A DNA stretch of 64,000 bases, from positions 38,794,036 through 38,858,035 of the forward strand of contig NC_030820.1 in NCBI RefSeq assembly GCF_001704415.2. The letters run 5' to 3'. The translations under genes and the position numbers were made by a program. Origin of the DNA: Capra hircus. Its lineage: Eukaryota > Chordata > Mammalia > Artiodactyla > Bovidae. The notes under the pieces were generated by a model that was not told where the DNA came from, searched no databases, and saw only the letters and a list, made by a program, of their open reading frames with translations. Shown here in pieces: positions 20,893 through 32,398 of the stretch. Position 1 is the first letter of the stretch; each line of letters opens with the position of its first letter.

Positions 20893-21384
20893 TAACAATA
20901 TTCAACTTATATTAAACCTAGGCCAATGGAGATTTATGCTTAATGTTAATGACTCTTAGACATGTCTATATTAGTTAGATCAACAAGGAAACATTATTAC
21001 CAGGTATTTAATACTGATTATTTCCCAGTTCACGTGAACCTGAAATTCATTTAGGTTAATTTCTCTTGTATTTAGAATTATTTGATTTGTAAGTGCTTAT
21101 TTTTCTTTGGGCCAATTAGATTAGAGCTCATTTACAAACCAATCCCAGCAATATCCAAAAACAAAGACACACACTGAGGCATACACATATCCAAATAGAC
21201 CCAAGAGACCTTATAGTTTTGTTTTCCAAACTTAGTTATGAATCAGATATCACAATATAAAACTCTAATTGTAAATAACAGTTGGAAAAAAAATTTTTTT
21301 TAAGTCTTCCTTCCCTTTTGTTTTGGTTTCAGGAATTAGAGATGGTCTAGATAAGTGATCCAGAGAGCTCTGGTCTAAAGGTAT
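20893..21384. other. AT-rich single-copy sequence
   Basis: No repeat or gene recognised. Confidence 0.4.
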
Positions 21385-21662
21385 GCTGCTGCTGCTGCTG
21401 CTAAGTCGCTTCAGTCGTGTCCGACTCTGTGCGACCCCATAGACGGCAGCCCACCAGGCTCCCCCGTCCCTGGGATTCTTCAGGCAAGAACACTGGAGTG
21501 GGTTGCCATTTCCTTCTCCAATGCATGAAAGTAAAAAGTGAAAGTGAAGTCACTCAGTTGTGTCTGACTCTTTGAGACCCCATGGACTGCAGCCTACCAG
21601 GCTCCTCTGTCCATGGATTTTCCATGCAAGAGTACTGGAGTCGGGTGCCATTGCCTTCTCCG
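21385..21662 (-). mobile_element. BOV-A2 SINE with perfect target-site duplication
   Basis: Dimeric antisense BOV-A2: (GCT)n head region, AAGTCGCTTCAGTCGTGTCC, central GAAAGTAAAAAGTGAAAGTG linker, and CATTGCCTTCTCC end. It is flanked by a 13-bp perfect duplication GGTCTAAAGGTAT at 21,372-21,384 and 21,663-21,675, so this is a clean retrotransposition. Confidence 0.97.
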
Positions 21663-21675
21663 GGTCTAAAGGTAT

Positions 21676-22469
21676 AGGAGGAGGTATTTCCTCAGGGCAA
21701 GAATTCTTAAAGAGATAATCTTGTTCTCTACTGGACAAAATGTAATTTGTAAATTACTTTGGATGATTATACCCAGATATTTTGCACAGTATTTTTTTAA
21801 ATTATCATCTGAATTCACTTTAACATTTTCTATACTAGTCTGTCTGGGCTGTGAAATCTTAGTCTTTAACAAAGTTTAGCTCTTCATTTTTCCTTTTTTT
21901 CCCTCCTTTTGAAAATCTGAAAGGTTAGCTGAAAAACTTGGTCGCTTTTACATCCAAGGTGCCTTAGAACTGGGTGCCTTCAGTGGTTTGCTGTGTTCAC
22001 CCCTGCCTGCAGTTCTTGCCTATTTCCATGGTCTAAACACTCCAGCCACGGTGAATTTCAGTCTAATAACACGGTGTGGTTGCAAGCACTGAAGACGAAG
22101 TGAGGAAGAGATTCCTAAGTCACCACTGCTCACTGGTATTTTCTGGTTCCAGGACGTTGTTGGGTATGTGCTGTGATGCATGTTTTCTGGACTATTTCAT
22201 GCTGTTCAAGTTATTCGCCAGGAGTGTGAAATCGTGGTCACTAGGTAACTATCTCTGAAGAGCCTAAGAGATTAGCCCATCCAATGGTTCTAAGATTAGA
22301 ATCCCTGAAACTGTAATATTCCTTGTGGGTCCCTCAGGGGTTACACAAACTGAATTCAACTTTCTTTTTAAAAGTTGTGTTTTAAAAAAATATGTACACT
22401 TGCATATCAATGTAGCAAACATGTAAAGAAATATAGGGGACTGAAGAACACTAAGTTTAGAATTCTTGT
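21676..22469. other. Single-copy sequence
   Basis: No repeat or gene recognised. Confidence 0.4.
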
Positions 22470-23470
22470 ACCTTCCTTTTTTTTATTTTGTTTTTGGAAG
22501 TACAGTTGAGATACAATATTATATGTCACAGGTATACAATATAGTGATTCGCTATTTTAAAGGTTTTAATCCATTATAGTTATTAAGGCATATTGGCTAT
22601 ATTCCCCATGTTGTGCAATGTATCTTTGTAGTTTATTTATGCCTAATAGTTTGTGCCTCTGAATCCCTATGTTGCCACTCCCTTCTTCCCTTTCCCCACT
22701 GGTAACCACTGCTGCTGCTACTGCTAAGTCGCTTCAGTCGTGTCTGACTCTGTTCGACCCCATAGACGGCAGGCCACCAGGCTCCCCCATCCCTGGGATT
22801 CTCCAGGCAAGAATACTGGAGTGGGTTGCCATTTCCTTCTCCACTGCAGGAAAGTGAAAAGTGAAAGTGAAGTCGCCCAGTCGTGTCCGACTCTTAGCGA
22901 CCCCATGGACTGCAGCCTACCAGGCTCCTCTGTCCATGGGATTTTCCAGGCAAGAGTACTGGAGTGGGGTGCCATTGCCTTCTCCCTGGTAACCACTACC
23001 TTATTCTTTATATCCGTGAGTCTGTTTCTTTTTGTTATATTCACTGGTTTGTTGTATGTTTTAGGTTCTACATATAAGTAATATCATATAGTATTTGTCT
23101 TTCTCTGTCTGACTTATTTTACTAAGCACAATGCCCTCCAAGTTCATCTGTCTTTATCTTTCCATGTTGGTGCAGGTGGCAAAATTTCATTCTTTTTTGA
23201 AATGAGTGAGCAGTATTCCATTATGTGTGTGTGTATGTATATCATATCTTTTTTATCCATTCACCTGTTGATGGACACACTGGTTGCTTCCATATCTTGG
23301 CAACTGTAAATAATGCTGCTGTGAACATTGGAGTGCATATATATTTTTTAATTAGTGAGGATTTGGGGCAATATATACCCAGGAGTGGAACTGCTGGGTC
23401 ATATGGTAGTTCTATTTTTAGCTTTTTGAAGCCCCTCCATCTTGTACACTGTTGGTGAGAATATAAACTT
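22470..23470 (-). mobile_element. Artiodactyl L1, antisense, split by BOV-A2
   Basis: Antisense 3' UTR and ORF2: GTACAGTTGAGATACAATAT, CATGTTGTGCAATGTATC, then after the SINE CATATAAGTAATATCATATAG, CCATTCACCTGTTGATGGAC, GGAGTGGAACTGCTGGGTCA. Confidence 0.9.
22711..22985 (-). mobile_element. BOV-A2 SINE with target-site duplication, inside L1
   Basis: Both monomers and the GAAAGTGAAAAGTGAAAGTG-type linker are present. Perfect 12-bp duplication CTGGTAACCACT at 22,699-22,710 and 22,986-22,997. Confidence 0.97.
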
Positions 23471-23591
23471 GTGCAATCACAGCAGAATTCTGTTAACTTC
23501 TGAAAAGGAGACGAGAACGTGATGGAAGAAATGCTAGCGGGCAGTGAGGTGTATGGTCCCATCTTAAAGCTTTTAGCATCACTTAAATATT

Positions 23592-24575
23592 CAGTTCAGT
23601 TCAGTCACTCAGTCATGTCCGACTCTTTGTGACCCCATGAACCCCAGCATGCCAGGCCTCCCTGTCCATCACCAGCTCCTGGAGTACCCAAACTCATGTC
23701 CATTGAGTCGGTGATGCCATCCAACCACCTCATCCTCTGTTGTCCCCTTCTCTTCCTGCCTTCAGTCTTTCTCAGCATCAGGGTCTTTTCCAATGAGTCA
23801 GGTCTTTGCATGAGGTGGCCAAAGTACTGGAATTTCAGCTTCAACATCAGTCTTTCCAATGAACATCCAGGACTGATCTCCTTTATGATGGACTGGTTGG
23901 ATCTCCTTGCAGTCCAAGGGACTCTCAAGAGTCTTCTCCAACACCACAGTTCAAAAGCATCAATTCTTCTGCGCTCAGCTTTCTTTATAGTCCAACTCTC
24001 ACATCCATACATGACTACTGGAAAAACCATAGCCTTGACTAGATGGACCTTTGTTGACAAAGTAATGTCTCTGCTTTTTAATTGCTGTCTAGGTTGATAT
24101 AATTTTCCTCCCAAGGATTAAGCGTCTTTCAATTTCATGGCTGCAGTCACCATCTGCAGTGATTTTGGAGCCCCCCAAAAATAAAATCAGCCACTGTTTC
24201 CACTGTTTTCCCATCTATTTCCCATGAAGTGATGGGACCAGATGCCATGATCTTAGTTTTCTGAATGTTGAGCTTTAAGCCAACTTTTTCACTCTCTTCT
24301 TTCACTTTCATCAAGAGGCTCTTTAGTTCTTCACTTTCTGCCGTAAGGGTGGTGTCATCTGCACATCTGAGGTTATTGATATTTCTCCTGGCAATCTTGA
24401 TTCCAGCTTGTGCTTCTTCCAGCCCAGCATTTCTCATGATGTATTCTGCATATAAGTTAAATAAGCATGGTGACAATATACAGACTTGACATACTCCTTT
24501 TCCTATTTGGAACCAGTCTGTTGTTCCATGTCCAGTTCTAACTGTTGCTTCCTGACCTGCATACAGACCAATTGT
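23592..24575 (-). mobile_element. BovB LINE 3' portion, antisense
   Basis: Starts with the TTCAGTTCAGTTCAGTCACT tail. The minus-strand frames 24,114-23,605 and 24,602-24,147 encode C-terminal BovB reverse transcriptase, including MYGCESW, RVPWTARRSNQS and a CADDTTL form of the RT YADD motif. The first aspartates are kept but the frame is interrupted and truncated. Confidence 0.93.
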
Positions 24576-24651
24576 TTTTCCAGCAGCAGGAAGCAAGGAC
24601 ACTAGAGATAAGGAAAATCACATCAAATGATGCCTGGTTTTTCTTTCAAAA

Positions 24652-24860
24652 GCCTAAATAAGCAGGGTGACAATATACAGCCTTGATGTACTCCTTTCCC
24701 AATTTGGAACCAGTCTGTTGTTCCATGTCCAGTTTTACCTGTTACTTCTTGACCTGCATACAGATTTATCAGGAGGCAGGTAAGGTGGTCTAGTATTCCC
24801 ATCTCTTTCAGAATTTTCCACAGTTTATTATGATCCATACAAAGGGTTTGGCATAGTCAA
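24652..24860 (-). mobile_element. Second BovB fragment, antisense, overlapping in content with the first
   Basis: AATAAGCAGGGTGACAATAT to GGTTTGGCATAGTCAA. The first ~115 bp repeat, at roughly 88% identity, what is already present at 24,457-24,572. It is separated from the first BovB by about 76 bp of unassigned DNA. Either a second insertion or an internal duplication. Confidence 0.88.
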
Positions 24861-24971
24861 ATTGCACAATGAATAATAAAACACACCAACAAATACACTT
24901 TATATCAAGTGTCAAATGTTTAAAAACCACTCACCCATCAAATTGTACTGCCAGACTAACTTATTTTGTAT

Positions 24972-25244
24972 GCTGCTGCTGCTGAGTCTCTTCAGTCGTG
25001 TCCGACTCTGTGCAGCCCCATAGATGGCAGCTCACTAAGCTCCCCCATCCCTGGGATTCTCCAGGCAAGAACACTGGAGTGGGTTGCCATTTCCTTCTCC
25101 AATGAATGAAAGTGAAAAGTGAAAGTGAAGTTGCTCAGTAGTGTCTGACTCTTCGCGACCCCATGGACTGCAGCCTCCCAGACTCCTCCGTCCATGAGAT
25201 TTTCCAGGCAAGAGTACTGGAGTGGGGTGCCATTGCCTTCTCTC
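24972..25244 (-). mobile_element. BOV-A2 SINE, antisense
   Basis: Full dimer from GCTGCTGCTGCTGAGTCTC to GTGCCATTGCCTTCTC, flanked by TTTGTAT at 24,965-24,971 and 25,245-25,251. Confidence 0.95.
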
Positions 25245-25384
25245 TTTGTATAAGTGATAGAATAAAGCTTTCCCACCCTCTCTGCTTGATTAACTGTTTC
25301 CCAGTGTTTCATGGTGAGCTGTTGCAAACCACTATCACTAAGAATCTCATTTATTTATTTTATAAAATGAGGCAGTGGAATGCA

Positions 25385-26030
25385 CTTCCACATTTTAAAA
25401 AGATTTCAAACTTTATACACATTGCAGGTATAGTACAACATATTCCCACATCAGTTTTTCATCCTGTCTTACACACACTCACATACACACACATACACTT
25501 GCACTCCGTGTTCTAGGTGATTTGAGAGTCAGTGTGCTACTTAACCCGTCAGTGTGTACTTGAGAACAAGGTCATTCTCATGTCACCTCAGTGCAGTTGT
25601 CAAATGCAGGAAACTTAATGTTGATCCAGTACTTTAACCTCTAGCCCATATTCTGGTTTCACTAGTTATCCCTGGAATGCTACTTAGAGCCATTTTCTTT
25701 TTTATTCTTTAGATTCAGAGCCAGTCCAGGACCATGTGTTGCATTTAAATCTGTCCTTTTCCCCTCGACCTGAAATGGGTCTTCAGCCTTTCTCTTTAAG
25801 ACCTTGACATTTCTGAAGGGCTCAGGCTGGTTTTTAGTGAGCTCTCCTCAGTTTGGTGTGTCCGGTGCGCCTGACAAGGAGATTCGGGTCGTGTGCTCTT
25901 GGCCCCCTAGAGGATGCTGTGTCCTCCTTGGTGTCCAGTCTCGGGACGCGCTGGCGACTGTGGCCATGTCCCGTGGGAGGTTTTTAACAGCCGTGATTTG
26001 ACTAAAAATGAAGAATGAGTGAAGCGCAGG
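25385..26030 (-). mobile_element. Ancient L1-like 3' region, antisense
   Basis: AAAAAGATTTCAAACTTTAT, TAATGTTGATCCAGTAC, CAGTCCAGGACCATGTGTTG and TTTAAGACCTTGACATTTC match, in order, an old mammalian L1-associated 3' region. The same text appears in pieces at 27,390, 28,450 and 58,165. Subfamily uncertain; the right edge is poorly defined. Confidence 0.55.
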
Positions 26031-26839
26031 GATTGTTTAGATTTTTCAGGGGGATGAGTCCCTAGTTGCTCTGAAAAAGTCATCTAGCTGATGAGCCGGT
26101 CTGCTTTTTCAGCTGTGATGCACTTCTGTGCCCCAGGAAAGGGCCTCCCCTTGGTAGCAGGGGCTGCAAAACCATCATGTCCACGTGTCTGGTGTGGCCC
26201 CCCACCCCGGGCATGAAGAGCCGACACCCCCCAGCCAGGCTGCCAGGATGGCCGCCGGCCGTGGCTGTCCCGCCTGTTTGATGATGTGGTATTTGTGATT
26301 TGTGGCTTTTCTGAGATTCCCTTTTCGCCATATTTTGAAGACAGTCTTTCTCTTGAGCCAAGGCTGGGCCGCGATCAAGCACTGCCCTACCCAGGCTGGG
26401 ACAGCGGCCTCTCGGAAAAAAACAGGAAATTAGAACTTATGCACTTGCCACGTATGGGCTAAGTGATGCCTTTCTCAGTGGTTCCATGTGGCTTGAATAA
26501 CAGGGTAATTTTCCTTCCCAGAGTAAAATACCCAACCTAATTAAGATGTATTTTATTGGAGAACATTTTATTTCAGTGAATTATTTCAGGTCCAGCCCTG
26601 CTGTAAGCAGTTTCACAGATTCACTCATGAAACTCATTCCCCAGGTTTCTACTGGGCAGGAAGCATGTGGTGTCGGCGGGGCAGACGTGATGCGGGGTCC
26701 ACATGTGGTGAGGGTGTGGGCACTTTCTGAACCTTGGACCATAGCCCAGCTTTGCCCTGAAGAAGCTCAGGGCCTGTGGGCAATAAGTAGAAATATGGCC
26801 TCATAATGTCACAAGAGGCTGTTGGAGGGTCGAGACCCC
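26031..26839. other. Single-copy sequence
   Basis: No clear repeat or gene. GC-rich around 26,100-26,420, with short opposing frames only. Confidence 0.4.
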
Positions 26840-27150
26840 CCCAGTAAAGAGGAGGCCCTGCATTGGGGGAACCTGGAAGGTCACACAAAAGAGGTGCTTC
26901 GAGAATCAAGTCTTGAGGAACAGAAAGTGTTTACCAAGTGGTGAAGGGGGCAAGTTTAGAGAGAGGGTCTGTTGCAGAGATTCAGGGTTGTGGCAGATGA
27001 GGGTGGGCTCGTGGGGGAGCTGGAAATGGGAATGAAGGTTTGCGTGAAACTGGAGGAGACCTGGGGTGTCTGCTATAGTGGGTGGGTAAGGGGACTTCAT
27101 GTCCTAAGTGCCAGGGCAGCCTGATTAGATTTTCTGTGATGGAGCAGGGT
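26840..27150. repeat. Possible ancient L2-like remnant
   Basis: The order CAAGTCTTGAGGAACAG, AAGTGGTGAAGGGGGCAAG, GGCAGCCTGATTAGATTTTC resembles an L2-associated 3' text, but divergence makes this tentative. Confidence 0.3.
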
Positions 27151-27389
27151 CTCCAAACGTGAAGGAAGAGTTTTGGGAAAGCAGGCCTCACTCCCCCTTA
27201 TGAGAGGGTGTGAAGCCTGAAGTCCCCCGGCCAGTCCACGACCTGTGCCTCTGAGGACAGGTGCGCCGACCCCAGGAGGGCAGAATCAGGAGACAGAAGA
27301 GCCCGGGAAGTAGGGCCCTGCTAAGACCATGGAGCCCCTGGCGTGGCCCCCAGCTCACCTGATCACTTTCACTGCTCAGTTGCTCTTTA

Positions 27390-27510
27390 AGTTTTGATTT
27401 TGAAATACTTTCAAACTTCCAGAAATTTGCAAGAGTAGTTCAGAGAACCCTTATTTTCCATTTATGCCTATTTGCCAGTTGGTACCACTTTGTCCCCTGC
27501 GGTTGGATCC
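27390..27510 (-). repeat. Ancient L1-like 3' fragment, antisense
   Basis: GATTTTGAAATACTTTCAAA, ACTTCCAGAAATTTGCAAG, AACCCTTATTTTCC: the same family as 25,385 and 58,165. Confidence 0.55.
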
Positions 27511-27688
27511 TCTCTGAGCCCGGTGAGAGCAGTGGATTTCACTCCCCTTGAGCACGTGCTTTTCCAAATGTTCTTCAGAACAGGGACCTTCTCTCACATC
27601 CCCACAGTCCTGTCATCCAGGACTGCAGCTTAATCTTTTTTTTTTTCCATTGTGAGGAAGTCTGTAAGAAAAAAGTCTTAGTTAACAA

Positions 27689-27888
27689 AGGTGGTGCCGT
27701 GGTAAAGGATCCACCTGCCAAAGCAGGAGATGCAACTTCAATCCCTGAATCAGTAAGATCCCCGGGGTTAGGAAATGGCAACCCACTTGAGGATTCTTGC
27801 CTGGAAAATCCCATGGACAGAGGAACCTGGTGGGCTACAGACCATAGGATCACAAAGAATCAGACATGACCGAACACAGCACACGTAC
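27689..27888 (+). mobile_element. Bov-tA SINE
   Basis: GTGGTGCCGTGGTAAAGGAT (A-box region), CTTCAATCCCTGAATCAG (B-box region), GAAATGGCAACCCACTTG, GACATGACCGAACACAGCAC end. Confidence 0.93.
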
Positions 27889-28171
27889 TATAACAAAAGA
27901 TTTTAACAAGTTTCACTTAGCCAAATACATCCAAAAAGAAATCACAGTACAAAGAAAGTGGTAAGACAAGGCCTCACCAGTTCCTATAGTATTAGTAATG
28001 TGTCTCAATTTTCAAAACTAACTTTAAAAAAGCTTAAAATTAACCTAAAATATTTTAAATGAAAATAAATGGAATGAGCAAATATAAGAAATGTCCTCTT
28101 TAATTTAGGGGTATGATACAGTAGTTTAAGCCACAGATACCAATTTTAATCAATTTTCCCAGTAACACCCT

Positions 28172-28401
28172 CTAAGTGTGTGTGTGTGTGCATGTGTGTG
28201 TACTCAGTCGTGTCCAACTCTCTGAGACCCGATGGACTGTAGCCCGCCAGGCTCCTCTGTCCATGGGATTTTCCAGGCAAGAATACTGGGGTGGGTTGCC
28301 ATTTCCTCCTCCAGAGGATCTTCCCAACCCAGCGATCGACTCCATGTCTCCTGCATTGACAAATGGATTCTTTTGCTGCTGAGCCACCTGGGAAGCCCAG
28401 G
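28172..28401 (-). mobile_element. Bov-tA SINE, antisense, with (TG)n at its 3' end
   Basis: A (TG)n tract at about 28,176-28,201 abuts the SINE 3' end, then ACTCAGTCGTGTCCAACTC, GGGTTGCCATTTCCTCC and GAGCCACCTGGGAAGCCC at the SINE 5' end. Confidence 0.95.
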
Positions 28402-28449
28402 ACCCTCTGTAGCATGTTTCTTTCTCTGAGTCCAGTACCGTGAGTTTTG

Positions 28450-28850
28450 GGAGCATTGGATCTCTTTAATCCCTTTTAATCTGGAGCGATTCCTGTTTTT
28501 CCTTGTCTTTCATGACATCAATATTTTTGCAAAATCCAGGCCAGGTTTTTTGTTGACTGTCCCTTAGGTGGAACATATGTTGTTTCCTTATGACAAGTTC
28601 CTGGTCCCCTGCCTCCTGTTGGGATGCACTATAACTGATGCTGTTCATCTCGGGCCTGGAGGAACGTGGCATCTCTCTGGCCTCAGTGAGGTATTCACCT
28701 CACTCACCTGGTCCTGGCATTGTCTGGTTTTTCCACTGTTTGATTACTATCATTCCTCTTGCAATTAATCAGCCATCTATAAGGAGACATGACTGTTTCT
28801 TCTTAAGCCAATTAGAATTGGGTTTTCTGTTCCTTACGCCATAAAAGCCC
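28450..28850 (-). mobile_element. Ancient L1-like 3' region, antisense
   Basis: AATCTGGAGCGATTCCTG, CTTGTCTTTCATGACATC, GTTGACTGTCCCTTAGG, TGTTTCCTTATGACAAG and TTGGGATGCACTATAACTG follow the same order as the element at 25,385, extending its distal part. Confidence 0.5.
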
Positions 28851-29010
28851 CTCACTGATCCAAGGGCCTATTTATAATGTGGGATTAATTGCTCATTACC
28901 GTGGGGGAAACAAGCAAGCGATTATGATGAGAAAAATCGGAGGAGTTTCTTAAAAGCTCTAATTGTGGTCACATGGGAGCAGAGCTGGACCACAGTAAGT
29001 GGGTATCCTG
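28851..29010. promoter_or_regulatory. Candidate noncoding regulatory block (MEF2-like and homeodomain-like sites)
   Basis: CTATTTATAA at 28,868-28,877 fits the MEF2 consensus exactly. Homeodomain-type cores follow in GATTAATTGCTCATTA and CTCTAATTG. The block is free of repeats between repeat-rich flanks. Motif matches of this kind are frequent by chance, so this is a suggestion only. Confidence 0.25.
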
Positions 29011-29486
29011 AGAGGACTTATCATCCAGTGATGCTTCTTAATCTTTGAGTTTATTTTGCAAGTGATGACCCCCTCCCCCCAAAAAAAGATTCTCTGGTAG
29101 TAAAAATTACATCCTCAGTTCAAAATAGATTGATCATTTGTTGTATTGAGTAATGTAACATTTTAACTTCTTTTCAAGTAAGTCAAATTTTTGCAACAGT
29201 TTGCAAGATAGGTCCGTTGTTTCCATTTTTACCTGAAAAGTGTAACTTATGCTTGCAAAGAGTAGTGGTTATTTATAGGGTCAGAGAAATTTTCTTCAAA
29301 ATATGTTTGTGGATTTTATATTGGCAAAGGTGTTTCTATTAATTGTGAATTCAGTACCAAGTGAGCAGCATTCCTAGGAGAAATAGGGAACCGGACTCTG
29401 AGATGAGGATTCTTGTAGAAGTAGTTGTCTGGGAGGTGATCTCAGGAAAGTGGGGCTGGACACAGGGAAGAGGGAGCAGCCATAAA
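29011..29486. other. Unassigned sequence, possibly old LTR debris after 29,370
   Basis: No gene recognised. GATGAGGATTCTTGTAGAAG followed by GGGAGGTGATCTCAGGAAAG is LTR-like, but I cannot name a family. Confidence 0.3.
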
Positions 29487-29552
29487 AGTGTGTGTGTGTG
29501 TGTGTCTATGTGTGTCTGTCTGTGTCTGTGTGTGTGTGTCTGTGTGTGTGTA
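29487..29552. repeat. (TG)n microsatellite, interrupted
   Basis: Runs of GTGTGTGTGT broken by CTATG and CTGTC units. Unlike the other dinucleotide tracts in the window it is not attached to a SINE end. Confidence 0.97.
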
Positions 29553-30077
29553 GAGACTATGATTGTCTTGGTTTGGCTGCCCCCAAAAGCAGACCGTAAG
29601 ATAAGGATTCAAGTGCAGATAGTTTGCAAGGCAGGGTTTTATAAGGACCAAACTTTAATATCTCAGAGACATCCCAGTGCATTACTGTGGGTGTCACGGA
29701 CGCTTCTGTCCATGCCACCAGAGCAAGAATCGAAAACTCTGGAAGTTGCAACAGTGACCTCTGGTACATAAAAGCAGCATATTGCAGCATGTCACAGTAC
29801 AAATAAGGAGCCACTGAACAGAGCGGAAACAGGCAGTGGCCAAACGTCCTAGCAGGAGGGCAGGGAAGGTCCAGAAAGAGTCAGAGAGGCTCAGGCATGA
29901 GTTTGGGTTGATTCTTATTACAACTGGTCAGAGGAAACCGAAGTTCAGATCTCCCATGGCTGCAGTGGAAATTCACAGCAAAGAGAACCTTCGGTCACTT
30001 GTCACCAGGAGGTCGAGCAAGGAGGGAGGGCTGAGGCTTAGGCAGCGACCCAGACCCCGGCCGACATCTCTGCACCA
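29553..30077. other. Unassigned sequence
   Basis: No confident repeat or gene. GATAAGGATTCAAGTGCAGA is LTR-like but isolated. Confidence 0.35.
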
Positions 30078-30205
30078 GCTCTGAGCCCGTCATGAAGAGG
30101 GGGAGGGAAAAGGCTGTGTGAGCAAGCCAGCTCCCTGGGGGCTCTGAGCCCGTCATGAAGAGGGGGAGGGAAAAGGCTGTGTGAGCAAGCCAGCTCCCTG
30201 GGGGC
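30078..30205. repeat. Perfect 63-bp tandem duplication
   Basis: The unit from GCTCTGAGCCCGTCATGAAG to AGCTCCCTGGGG occupies 30,078-30,140 and 30,141-30,203 without a mismatch. It lies in single-copy DNA. The period is a multiple of three, but neither strand gives a recognisable protein. Confidence 0.98.
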
Positions 30206-31470
30206 GATTGGAGCCTCATCTCACGGGGACCTTGGGAGACAGCACAGGACAGCACCTGAGAGCTTTCCCACCTGGGTGGTCAGGGAGCCGGGAGTCACAT
30301 ACGTTCAGCATTTCACCTGCCCATGGCTACCAGCCTCGGATTCATCAACTTGCTGGCCCAGGTTTGCTGTGTGGCTAGAAGTCATGGCATGCAAATGTCA
30401 GGTGTGAAAACACCATGAGGAGGGGGCTGCCGATTAGGAATGTTCTCAGTGTCCAGTATTGTGGGAGCTCCATTCCGGAAGGGACAGGGCCAGTTTCCAC
30501 ACACATCACTACTGAAAACAGATGTGAAAAGAGCCCTGAGTACTCAACCAGGGACTGTGGGCATTAGATTCCTAAAAGCAGGTTTCTCCCTGTGCAGCGC
30601 AGCAACAGGAAGCGGGAGGCTGGAAAGGACCAATCCCTCTGGGAATGGAGGGGAGCAGACAGACAGTGGGGACCACAGACAGCAGCGAGATGCTGAAACC
30701 ATTAAGGGTGCCGTGGTCCAAGGTCTGAGTGCACATGGAGGACGGGGTGGGGGGGGGGAAGATGACAGAGGTTTGGATGAAAGACCCTGCAGGACTGGGA
30801 GTGATTGATGGGCCGAGTGAAGCGGGGATTCAAGCCTGGTGCTGTCATTAAGAGAGGGGAGCCTGGACTTCAGGGGAAAGGAATGTTGAGTGGAAAGACA
30901 GCATTTCAGAGACAGAAAGCAAAAAGGAGTGCTTCTTTCTGTACTTTTTTGTAGACAGATCTTTCTGAGTTCAGCAAAGGGAGTGGGGAGGTAGGGGAAG
31001 AGGACCCCACAAACACTTTGTGGTTTGATTTTGCTTTGTTTTTGTTCCCCCTAAATTGGAAGCAGAGAAAACAAAGAGCTGTGATCCAGAAATCACACAC
31101 GAGCCTGCCAGCTGAATGATTTGACTTCTGTCCACTCCTTTTGTGCACCTTAGTGGAATCATAGAGGGATTGAAAATATTCAAAAACAGGTAACAGGAAG
31201 GAAAAGGAAGCACTCATGCTCTGAGAACAGAGTCTGTGATGAAGCCTTGGTTAAAATAGTAGCTTTGGGCTGCGGGGGAGCCTTGTGTGTATAGATGGAG
31301 GAGTCCCTGATGCCCTAGCAGGCAGGTGAGATAAGGATATGTGGGTAAAATCCTTTTTCAATCAAAATGCCACAGACAGATTAGGGCCCTGTTCCGGTCG
31401 TAGCAGGGAGATAGCTTTGTCATAGCCAGACCCCGGGCCCCAATTTGGATTAGGCCAAAGGGGACTATGA
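30206..31470. other. Single-copy sequence
   Basis: 1.3 kb without a recognised repeat. Frames of up to 122 codons (plus 30,440-30,808) resemble nothing known to me. Confidence 0.45.
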
Positions 31471-31680
31471 AGGCTTCCCTGGTGGCTCAGTGGTAAAGAA
31501 TCCGCCTGCCAATGCAGGAGACATGGGTTTGATCCTTGGGTCGGGAAGATTCCCTGGAGAAGGAAATGACAAGCCACTCCAGTATTCTTGCCTGGGAAAC
31601 CCCATGGACAGAGGAGCCTGGCGGGCTATAGTCTGTGGGGTAGCAAAGAATTGAGCACTACTTAACAACCACACAACAAC
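31471..31680 (+). mobile_element. Bov-tA SINE
   Basis: GGCTTCCCTGGTGGCTCAGT (A-box TGGCTCAGTGG), GGGTTTGATCCTTGGGTCG (B box), GGAGAAGGAAATGACAAGCC, and the CACTACTTAACAACC 3' end. Confidence 0.96.
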
Positions 31681-32378
31681 AAAGGGCACTGTGAGAAGGA
31701 TGGTTTGGCCCTGCATTGAAGCAGACATGAATTATCTCCCTGGCTTTGACGGAAACACTCTCAGCCACTGGACAAAAGCAAGAGTGTGAGGTCCTCAGGA
31801 AGATAATAGAATTCACCTCTAATCCTCCCTTTTGTTGGGGACCTGATACACCATCCAAAGAGACAGAGGGCTTGTCTTACCAAGATAACCAGCTTGGGTG
31901 GATTCTCAGGCATATTTTCCAGTGTTCTGTTATCTGCAGTAACTCGAGGTCAATAGAAGCTGATTGCCGAGGGTCATAAATATCCCTGGCCCCAAAGCAA
32001 GAGTGCATGTGGGACCTTGATCTCAGACCCAGGGTTGAGTGTTTATCAGTGCTGACTGGACCTCCATGTGAAGGATGCTGGGAGGGCAGAGGTGGCTGGT
32101 GTAGGATGAAGGCGGGACTGGAGGATCAGGGGCAGAGTTCAGGAGGGTGGACCCATAGTGAGGAGGCAGCACTTTCAGGACACAGAGGGAAGGAGAGAAA
32201 GCAGAGCAGGAGCACCGCAGCTGGGCTGCTGTGAGAGAGAGAGCCTGGCCTCATAAACTGGAACTAAAAGCTCAAGAGCGATTAGGAGGCCTCAGGACTG
32301 TTGACTCCAAGCCTGTCCATTTTCTCCAATGCCACAAGGGTATAACCTGGTCACTTGGGGTGAGCCTTACTCTCCTGC
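31681..32378. other. Single-copy sequence
   Basis: No repeat or gene recognised. Confidence 0.4.
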
Positions 32379-32398
32379 AAAAAAAAAAAAAAAAAAAA
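32379..32398. repeat. (A)20 homopolymer
   Basis: Twenty consecutive A after CTCCTGC. No adjacent SINE, LINE or processed-gene body is recognisable on its left, so its origin is unexplained. Confidence 0.98.

Noticed and set aside
23696..24097. 133-codon plus-strand frame
   Set aside because: Exact antisense shadow of the BovB reverse transcriptase.
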